In this document: positions 1 to 5,439 of the stretch, piece after piece
How positions within the stretch are numbered: position 1 is the first letter of the stretch
How the letters are laid out: every line of letters starts with the position of its first letter
Source of the DNA: Acidimicrobiaceae bacterium
GTDB taxonomy: Bacteria; Actinomycetota; Acidimicrobiia; Acidimicrobiales; RAAP-2
Reading direction: 5' to 3'
Assembly: GCA_003132205.1 (NCBI GenBank)
Contig: PKWY01000056.1
Coordinates: 117,960-158,376, forward strand
Length of the DNA stretch: 40,417 nt
Position numbers and translations under genes: made by a program
Notes under the pieces: model-generated
Told to the model about the DNA's origin: nothing
What the model saw: the letters and a program-made list of their open reading frames with translations, nothing else
The model's database searches: none

Positions 1-416
1 CCCGCTCCGACCAGCAGGACCGGACCGCCGTCATCTGTCGTCCAGGTGAACCGCCCGACCGGACCGCGTACTTCGACCCGGTCGCCTACGGCGAGATCGC
101 CGACCAGACGAGGTGAGACCAGACCGCCGGGCACTTCGCGCACCCCGAGGTCAATGATCGAGGGATCCGGTACGGGAGAAGAGCCGACGGAGTAGGCCCG
201 CTGCACTGGACCCGACCGGCCGGGTACGAAGAGACGTACGTTGTAGTACTGGCCAGGCAAAAAGCCGACAGATCCCTCGAGACGCAACCGCAAGGTTACG
301 GCATCTGGAGCCTCTTGGATTATGTCAAGTACCTCTGCGTTCTGCCAGCATGCAGGCTTTCGTCGCGAGACGCCACGGCTCTTGCGGCGGGACACGGACG
401 AGGTGTCAACTGACAT
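1..416 (-). CDS. Ferredoxin-NADP reductase-type oxidoreductase, N-terminal part (runs off left edge)
   Basis: Reading the minus strand from ATG at 416 gives 138 codons without a stop to the window edge. After a basic, low-complexity N-terminus comes a beta-barrel FAD domain of the ferredoxin reductase superfamily. It has FLPGQYYNVRLFVPG near residues 58-72, then the flavin-binding RAYSVGSSP (RxYS motif), and LLVGAG at the edge, which is the first strand and glycine turn of the NAD(P) domain. These proteins pass electrons between NAD(P)H and an iron-sulfur protein or a fused ferredoxin/oxygenase domain. The C-terminus is outside the window, so the partner domain cannot be told. An in-frame GTG at 443 is an alternative start; neither start has a clear ribosome binding site. 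Confidence 0.8.
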   Translation of the reverse strand, partial: MSVDTSSVSRRKSRGVSRRKPACWQNAEVLDIIQEAPDAVTLRLRLEGSVGFLPGQYYNVRLFVPGRSGPVQRAYSVGSSPVPDPSIIDLGVREVPGGLVSPRLVGDLAVGDRVEVRGPVGRFTWTTDDGGPVLLVGA

Positions 417-975
417 GTCGTCGGATTCTAATGAGGGTTCCACGAGAAAATACTTTCACTAGTATGAACTAGAAAAACAGTTTAATCTCGGCTCACTGAG
501 ATCGATCGGTGACACTAACTGTTCGTGTCTTAGGCAATCCGAGAGTTCAGGACTGCCGGCAACGGCCGGTCCGAACGAAGCGAGTACAACAATGCGCATT
601 AATATTTGAAGCCAGAAGAGACGTTCGCCGAACTCGTTGCACACACCGGTTGAAGTCGCCCGGTATTTTCACTGTCGCAATGGAAGGGAGCTCACCGGCG
701 GAAAGTATTGAGGCGTACATCGAGAGTGCTGTGGCGGGGCGGCTTGCTGAAGCGGAGGCAATCGTGGACAAGAGCAAACCACTCAAAGGTCGTCACGTCG
801 CCACCGTCACCGATTGACCCATGGAAATCGACGCACTATACGAACAAATATTGGAGTACCTCGGAGTGATTGGCACAAACGAAGATGTCCAGGCCAATTG
901 ACTGGTGAGGTACCTTCGTCCGGACGGCTAATCCGGCTGACTTCAGTCAGCCACTGCAAGGTGGCATTCCTAATG
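417..975. other. 559-bp stretch with only doubtful short ORFs
   Basis: The first part is AT-richer than its surroundings and could hold promoters. Two short plus-strand ORFs follow each other: 680-817 (45 residues, starting MEGSSPAESIEAY, rich in Ala/Glu) and 821-901 (26 residues, starting MEIDALYEQILEYLG). Three nucleotides separate them. Their codon use is plausible, but I recognise no family. They may be remains of a decayed gene. Confidence 0.3.
935..952. terminator. Perfect 7-bp stem with TTCA loop
   Basis: GGCTGAC (935-941), loop TTCA, GTCAGCC (946-952). The stem is perfect but not followed by a T run. It could be a weak terminator for the short ORFs at 680-901 or for the recombinase remnant read from the other strand, or just a dyad. 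Confidence 0.3.
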
Positions 976-1212
976 TCACGTCGGGCCTCCGACACCAACA
1001 TTCTCCGGTACCTTTAGTCCAACCTCGGAGAGCAGGACGTTGATCGGTGGGCTACCCACGACTTTGACTTCCAGGTGATCGGGGAAGACCTTGATCCATG
1101 CCAAAAGGTTCGCCACAAAGACGCGCCTCTCGCGTTCGTCGGCCTCGGCCCAGACTGCGTCCATGTCGAGATCTGCGAGGATGCACTCCATTGGCAGCCA
1201 GAACCCAGTCAA
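976..1212 (-). pseudogene. C-terminal remnant of a serine site-specific recombinase
   Basis: About 78 residues match the C-terminal tail of large serine recombinases of actinobacteria: AVWAEADERERRVFVANLL, then VFPDHLEVKVVGSPPINV and LLSEVGLKVPE. Nothing of the catalytic resolvase domain or the zinc-ribbon/coiled-coil region is visible upstream on the minus strand. The 5' side (1213-1375) carries no matching sequence. It is a dead fragment of an integrated element and marks the left part of the window as accessory DNA. Family assignment rests on remembered motif similarity. Confidence 0.65.
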
Positions 1213-1375
1213 GGATTGACGCCGGAAAATTGCTCCGCGTGTCGGGTGCTATCAGCCGCTCAAATAAGTCCGACGAGCTGCATCGGGGCTGCCGAAGAGC
1301 CGCTCCCGGCGCAAAGTTCTTCGCGTTCCCGCCATCGGAACGCCGGTGGGTCCCGCCGCCGCAGCTCGCTCGTTC

Positions 1376-1726
1376 CTAGGTGTCCAAGGACAGTTCTCGG
1401 GCAGTGTCAGGTTGGCCCGACACAGCGCCGACATCGCCGAGGAGCCGCTGGAGGGCCCGGATCTCGTCGCGCAGTGCCCGCCGCCCTTTCGCGGTGATCT
1501 TTACCCAGGTGCGTGGGCGGCCATTGCCCGTTGTCTTGCTTTGGGCAACGAGGCCGGCCTCTTCCAGCGCCTGCAGGTGCCGGCCAAGGTTGCCGTCCGT
1601 AACACCGAGCGTCGTCTTCAGGTGCCTGACGTCTGCTTTAGCGAGACCGCTCAACGACGCAAGGATGCCGAGCCGTACCCGCTGATGCACATCGTCGTCG
1701 ATGTCATGGATCGGGTGCGGGGTCAT
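1376..1726 (-). CDS. Winged-helix transcriptional regulator (ArsR/MarR-like, HTH_34 type)
   Basis: A 116-residue protein. The N-terminal half is a winged helix: VHQRVRLGILASLSGLAKAD (helix 1 and turn), VRHLKTTLGVTDGNLGRHLQALEEAGLV (helix-turn-helix, about residues 33-60), and KTTGNGRPRTWVKITAKGRRAL (wing and C-terminal helix). Such small repressors bind palindromic operators as dimers, and proteins of this type often sit beside a membrane protein they control. The start ATG overlaps the stop of the upstream membrane-protein gene by four bases (ATGA at 1723-1726), so the two are translationally coupled. The likely operator is the double palindrome at 2299-2344, which would make the pair self-regulated. 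The stop is TAG. Confidence 0.8.
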   Translation of the reverse strand: MTPHPIHDIDDDVHQRVRLGILASLSGLAKADVRHLKTTLGVTDGNLGRHLQALEEAGLVAQSKTTGNGRPRTWVKITAKGRRALRDEIRALQRLLGDVGAVSGQPDTARELSLDT

Positions 1727-2277
1727 CGGCCAATCCTCGCTGATGCCACCCTGAGCACCGCCGCGTATGCCGCGAGCTGAACCGCTACGGCCACGTCGCC
1801 GCTGAGCGCGCCGGCGACGATGAACGAGATTGCGAGCATCGTCACCGCCGCGATACCGATGGCTCGGCTGCGAACGAATCCAGCGAGAGCCAGCAACGCG
1901 AGCGCGTTGACCACGAACGGGCCTGCGATATTCAACCACGCTACGCCATGATCGGTCCCGCTACGTGATGTAGCGGCGCCGCCGCCGAGTGCGATCACGG
2001 CGACTGCCAGCCACGGCCAGAGACGGGCCCGGACTCCGCGCTCGCGGGCGACCCGCCTGTACTGCCCCCAGGCCAGTGCTGTGACAGCGAGCAGCGCCAT
2101 CCCGACAGCAGGGCCGAGGTGATTGCGTCCGACCAGCAGCGCAATCGGGCACAGCACGATCCACGCGAGGGCTAGCAACCGTAAAGGCACGGCCATCGCG
2201 GTCCGCACCAGCCCGTCCGCCCGACGCTTCGTGGCGGCCGTTTCCGCCAGAGCCAGCTCAGCCGCGATTGGATCCAT
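1723..2277 (-). CDS. Multi-pass membrane protein coupled to winged-helix regulator
   Basis: A protein of 184 residues from ATG 2277, chosen because AAGGAG lies six bases upstream; a longer reading to 2328 would start inside the operator. After a charged cytoplasmic N-terminus (MDPIAAELALAETAATKRR) it has about five hydrophobic segments, for example LLALAWIVLCPIALLVG, VGMALLAVTALAWG, LWPWLAVAVIALGG, ALALLALAGFV and IGIAAVTMLAISFIVAG. No catalytic motif is visible. It is first in a two-gene operon with the regulator at 1376-1726, a common arrangement for small sensor/permease-like proteins. The function is unknown. Confidence 0.75.
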   Translation of the reverse strand: MDPIAAELALAETAATKRRADGLVRTAMAVPLRLLALAWIVLCPIALLVGRNHLGPAVGMALLAVTALAWGQYRRVARERGVRARLWPWLAVAVIALGGGAATSRSGTDHGVAWLNIAGPFVVNALALLALAGFVRSRAIGIAAVTMLAISFIVAGALSGDVAVAVQLAAYAAVLRVASARIGR

Positions 2278-2298
2278 TCGAACTCCTTGACAAATCTG

Positions 2299-2344
2299 AC
2301 TCTGTGGGGCAGAGTTAACCTGAAGCAACTCTGCCCCACAGAGT
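2299..2344. promoter_or_regulatory. Double palindromic operator in divergent promoter region
   Basis: Left arm ACTCTGTGGGGCAGAGTT (2299-2316) and right arm AACTCTGCCCCACAGAGT (2327-2344) are perfect inverted copies around a 10-bp spacer. Each arm is also a palindrome by itself (CTCTG-N5-CAGAG), so two dimer sites can be read. It lies between the divergent genes at 2277 (minus) and 2368 (plus). A consensus -35 hexamer, TTGACA, sits at 2287-2292 on the plus strand, with the left palindrome filling the position of the -10 element. The winged-helix regulator at 1376-1726 is the obvious candidate ligand (inference). Confidence 0.75.
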
Positions 2345-2367
2345 ATCTAATGGAAGGGATTCACGCA

Positions 2368-2670
2368 ATGACAGCAATGATCGCTCTACCCATGGCACTT
2401 CTCCTTGGACTCCTATTCGGCCGGGGCTGGCGACAACTGCTCGCCGTTGGCGTGGTGTGGTACTGCGCCCTCGCCCTTCAGACGGCGTACATCGCGCACG
2501 TCGGGCGGAACGCATTTGGTGGCAAAAGCGGCCTCGACACCGTCCACTGGTGGGTCTACTGGACGCTCCAACCAATCCTGCTGGCTGCCGCCGCCGGACT
2601 GCTCTGGGGCGGCTCGAAGGCGCGTGAAGCTATCCGCCGCCGCGTCGCTCGGCGCTCCGACGTCGCGTAG
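2368..2670 (+). CDS. Small membrane protein of unknown function
   Basis: A 100-residue protein starting MTAMIALPMALLLGLLFG. ATG 2368 is preferred over ATG 2350 because GGAAGG at 2352-2357 is a good ribosome binding site ten bases upstream. Three hydrophobic segments can be seen: ALPMALLLGLLFG, LLAVGVVWYCALALQTAYI and WVYWTLQPILLAAAAGLLWG. The C-terminus is basic (REAIRRRVARRSDVA) and therefore probably cytoplasmic. It is transcribed away from the regulator operon across the shared operator and is probably part of the same regulon. I do not recognise the family. Confidence 0.65.
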   Translation: MTAMIALPMALLLGLLFGRGWRQLLAVGVVWYCALALQTAYIAHVGRNAFGGKSGLDTVHWWVYWTLQPILLAAAAGLLWGGSKAREAIRRRVARRSDVA

Positions 2671-2682
2671 CTGTCGGGGCTT

Positions 2683-2800
2683 TGTCGGCGACACGTGAAA
2701 GCTGACCCCGTGTCGTGTTGACGCCCGAATTTTGACCCCGTGGGGTGCAAGTACTCGATCGTCACGCTGCTGCGAGCTCGTATTCGTGGAGTAGCCCCCC
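2683..2800. mobile_element. Insertion sequence end, decayed
   Basis: TGTCGGCGACACGTGAAAG at 2683 resembles actinobacterial insertion-sequence termini. It is followed by two copies of TGACCCCGTG (about 2703 and 2733), like the multiple terminal repeats of IS21-type elements. On the minus strand at about 2764-2800 the reading GGLLHEYELAAA followed by a stop looks like the C-terminal tail of a transposase. No complete transposase is present, and the rest up to 3056 has no gene I can support. Confidence 0.4.
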
Positions 2801-3056
2801 GAGTCAGCCCCGGAGGCGGATGGGTTGGACGGTCGCGGTCGATGGCGGCTCAGCGGCGCTCTGTCGGGCCTCCGACGTGAGCCCTCACGTCGAGAGCTTC
2901 GACTCGACGATCGAAGGTGTCGACGCACCGAACGGTTGCCCCAGTCCCCTCGCGGTCCCGGTGCCGCCGGCGCGCGCTCCGCGTACGGTCGGCGTCCCCA
3001 AGACCCCCGAGTGAGTTCTAACGACGATTGCTACGGATGAATTCTTTACTTCTGCG

Positions 3057-3310
3057 TCAACGAGTTGGTCTCTCGAGACGAAGCTCGATTTTGAGTCCAT
3101 CGGATCCAGAGATTTGAACAACGCTGGAAACTCCGCTTCCGAGGCTATGTAGCCAATCGTGTAGCCAGGGAAGCAGATTCGCAAGGACGTCGGCGGACGT
3201 CGGCGGACTTGCACAATCCTCTGACCAGGCCACACGGACAGCAACGGACGCCCCCGTATGTTCTGACTCGAATCTCAAGGTGCTGGGATCGAGACCCAGG
3301 CGCCCCACTA
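3057..3310 (+). repeat. Repeat R1 (most diverged copy) with tRNA 3'-end-like core
   Basis: First of six same-orientation repeats. The core at about 3276-3310 reads AAGGTGCTGGGATCGAGACC, then the strand CAGGCGCCCC and ACTA. This corresponds to a T-arm (CTGGG, 7-nt loop ATCGAGA, CCCAG), the acceptor 3' strand and a damaged CCA. Upstream of the core it aligns with R2-R6, clearest as protein on the minus strand. It lacks their conserved 5' segment (GAATCGCGACGGGTCTG) and 3' tail. A tyrosine-integrase C-terminus ends only 27 bp beyond the core. Confidence 0.75.
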
Positions 3311-3332
3311 AATCTCTGGTCACGAGCTCCAA
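3057..3332 (-). CDS. Repeat-encoded small protein, R1 copy
   Basis: An ORF of 91 residues opening with TTG; the true start is uncertain because the first part (VGRLGLDPSTLRF) is the complement of the tRNA-like core. It aligns over its length with the R3, R4 and R6 ORFs: PPTSADVLANLLPWLHDWL here against PPTSAEALSRFKSWLDSWL in R3, then an SGSDG/RGADG turn and IELRL/SELRL. Many codon differences between R1 and R3 are silent (for instance PPT: CCG CCG ACG against CCC CCA ACA), which suggests selection on the protein. It follows the integrase remnant on the same strand. No known domain is recognised. Confidence 0.45.
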   Translation of the reverse strand: MELVTRDLVGRLGLDPSTLRFESEHTGASVAVRVAWSEDCASPPTSADVLANLLPWLHDWLHSLGSGVSSVVQISGSDGLKIELRLERPTR

Positions 3333-3336
3333 ATAA

Positions 3337-3561
3337 TTATTCGGCTACTTCACATGTAGCCAATTGTGTAACCAAACCAGTGGTCACGTCTGCAATCGAG
3401 CGAACGTCGTCCTCGAAGAGTACCTTCCTCATGGCCTCAGCAGCTTTAGCCCGAGAACTGGGCATGGGGTGCCCGTAGACGTCCTTAGTGACTCGAATCG
3501 AAGCGTGACCAAGTTGCGCTTGCCACCTGAAACCGCCTTCACTTGAGAATTGTCTTGTCAT
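3337..3561 (-). pseudogene. C-terminal fragment of a tyrosine recombinase (phage-type integrase)
   Basis: The last ~65 residues contain WQAQLGHASIRVTKDVYGH, which is the end of the catalytic domain of tyrosine integrases: the LGHxSI helix with its histidine, then the VYGH strand holding the nucleophilic tyrosine. A short tail (SSRAKAAEAMRKVLFEDD) follows. The arginines and the N-terminal DNA-binding domains are missing; no continuation is seen at 3562-3686. The stop lies 27 bp from the tRNA-like core of R1, the usual int-attP layout of integrative elements. It cannot be active as it stands. Confidence 0.75.
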
Positions 3562-3686
3562 CCATCTGGTTGCTCCGCCTCTTCCGGGTTCCTAAATTTC
3601 TTCGAACCAACTGTATGTCTCGATGCCCTTCTTAAAACAGCTGGGACTTAACGAGAACTGGCTCCAACTGCACGGAAAAACCATTC

Positions 3687-4292
3687 GTGTGGAATACTTT
3701 GGACGTGGCACCAGACAAGAGATCAACCTACACCGTTGGCTACTTCGTCGGTAGCCTTTCGGTCAACTCAATTAACCGCACACTTTCCAAGGCGTTGCTA
3801 CGCCTCGCGCCGTCGAACCTGGAGTTCACCGAGATTCGAATTGACAACCTTCCTCTGTATAACCGTGACCATGATGACGACTATCCAGTAGAAGCAAGAG
3901 TTCTCAAAGATTCCATTGCGGGGGTTGACGCGGTGTTGTTTGTGACGCCCGAATACAACCGGGCTATTCCCGGTGGACTGAAGAACGCTATCGACTGGGC
4001 AAGCCGTCCGTGGGGGAAGAACTCGTTCGCTCACAAGCCTTCGGCAGTGATCGGTACGTCACCTGGGAAGATTGGCACGGCCGTTGCCCAACAGAACCTA
4101 CGAAGTGTCCTAAGTTTCCTCGACTCACCACAAATGAACTCTCCCGAGGCGTACATCCAGTTCTCTCCGGGTCTATTCGGTGATGATGGCGATATCTCCG
4201 ACGAGACTACCGAACAGTTTTTGCGCGACTTTATGGACGCATTCGAGGTCTTCATAGTCCGCGTCCACTCAGTGATTCCCCAGCGGTCTTAG
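3687..4292 (+). CDS. NADPH-dependent FMN reductase (chromate/quinone reductase family)
   Basis: A 201-residue flavodoxin-fold protein. GYFVGSLSVNSINRTL (about residues 18-33) is the FMN phosphate-binding loop. LPLYNRDHDDDYP follows the second strand. LFVTPEYNRAIPGGLKNAID and WASRPWG (about 84-109) form the signature that binds the isoalloxazine ring. GTSPGKIGTAVAQQNLRSVL completes the core. Family members use NAD(P)H to reduce FMN, quinones, azo dyes or chromate in the cytoplasm. The length is typical and the gene looks intact. GTG 3687 gives the longest reading; GTG 3705 or nearby is possible since no strong ribosome binding site is seen. It lies alone between R1 and R2, so it is probably cargo. 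Confidence 0.9.
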   Translation: MWNTLDVAPDKRSTYTVGYFVGSLSVNSINRTLSKALLRLAPSNLEFTEIRIDNLPLYNRDHDDDYPVEARVLKDSIAGVDAVLFVTPEYNRAIPGGLKNAIDWASRPWGKNSFAHKPSAVIGTSPGKIGTAVAQQNLRSVLSFLDSPQMNSPEAYIQFSPGLFGDDGDISDETTEQFLRDFMDAFEVFIVRVHSVIPQRS

Positions 4293-4897
4293 GTGCAACG
4301 ACTTGTTTCGCGTTGTCAGCGAGCTATTTAATGCTCGGAACGACTTTCACTACATAGTCTGATCCGTTCATTGATTCATCGTTGCAAAGGAACTCCGTCG
4401 AATCGCACATGCAACGTTACGACCAACCGTATTCATGTTTTTCTGAGGTTGTTCAATCTGCGAGAGAAATCAGCCGGGCATCGGGCTCGCAGCCGTCAAT
4501 ATGGGGACCACAATCATTCCCGACCAAGGATTTAGTTCCCATGCCGATGCGCTTGTTACGCAGGAAAAGTCTTTGTAGCCCTCCGCTCGCCAGTTACGCC
4601 TTAAATCCGATTGAGGCATGGCTGCCATCGCAAAAAGGCTTATTACTCGATGCGCCGCAGCGACAAAGCCTCGCTCGATTGCGAATCTCGTACTTATCGC
4701 CGTCAGCGCTCACGACGATGGCGCCTCCGCGTACCCATAGCGGACCAGAAATGCACAATTTGGGACCCTCGACGAGACCTATCGAGGGGTTAAATCGCGG
4801 CTCGATCGCGACGTTGGTTTCATTGTTCCATGCACCGGTCGCCCGGAGGGACAGCGTCCCGCTTCGACTCGTGTGAGCTCGGTCGGACGGTCACCCT
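4293..4897. other. 605-bp stretch without a supported gene
   Basis: Reading frames of up to 164 residues exist on the plus strand, but their translations look random in composition and match no family I know. No tRNA, hairpin terminator or long repeat is visible. It may be decayed cargo between the FMN reductase gene and R2. Confidence 0.4.
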
Positions 4898-5313
4898 GAA
4901 TCGCGACGGGTCTGTTGGACAAAAGATCGTCTGGGAAATTGTCTACTCGTCCCACAGTCGCATCTGAAACAAATCGCTGTGTCGACGCTCCTCGAAATTG
5001 AATAGTGACTTGACCTTGAAACGAGCCCGGGTCTAGCCAATTGTCTAGCCACGAAGTCAAACGTGAGAGGACTTCAGTGGACGTTGGTGGACACTCCACT
5101 TCGTCCGGCCAGCAAATCTGGACGCTGAGAGACGTCCATGGACATTCTGGAAACGCTCTCAAGGTGCCGGGATCGAGAACCGGGCGGCCCACCAGAAGAA
5201 CTGGCTGTTCATGCCCTGTATCCCAACGGTTGCAACAATTCCGATTTGGAGCGAAAATTGTACTGAATGGAAGAATCTTCGTCAACGCAAAACCCGGCGC
5301 GATTCACGCGACT
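4898..5313 (+). repeat. Repeat R2
   Basis: Begins GAATCGCGACGGGTCTGTTG and has its tRNA-like core at about 5160-5194, ending CGGGCGGCCCACCA. The same tail as in R3 and R6 continues after the core: CCCAACGG 28 bp beyond it and GCAAAACCCGGCGCGATTC at about 5287-5305. The minus-strand ORF (4779-5285 reading) keeps SLSVQICWPDEVECPPTST and VLSRLTSWLDNWLDPGS but changes frame near its end (RGAST instead of RGVDG), so this copy of the small protein is broken. Confidence 0.8.
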
Positions 5314-5439
5314 GAGCGTGAAGTATCTTCGGCGGTGAGAAAAACAGATTCGATGCCCATTTCCGCTCACTGGTGAATGATCGGGGCTAGGTGGTCCGCG
5401 ATCAGCGCACCGGTGTTCCTGCGGTTCACTGGTACGGCG

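Noticed and set aside
997..1017. PIN-domain toxin start (SDTNILRYL on the plus strand)
   Set aside because: It stops at once and overlaps the better supported recombinase remnant on the other strand.
4382..4876. 164-residue plus-strand ORF
   Set aside because: Composition looks random, no family resemblance, and no ribosome binding site. It runs into the start region of R2.
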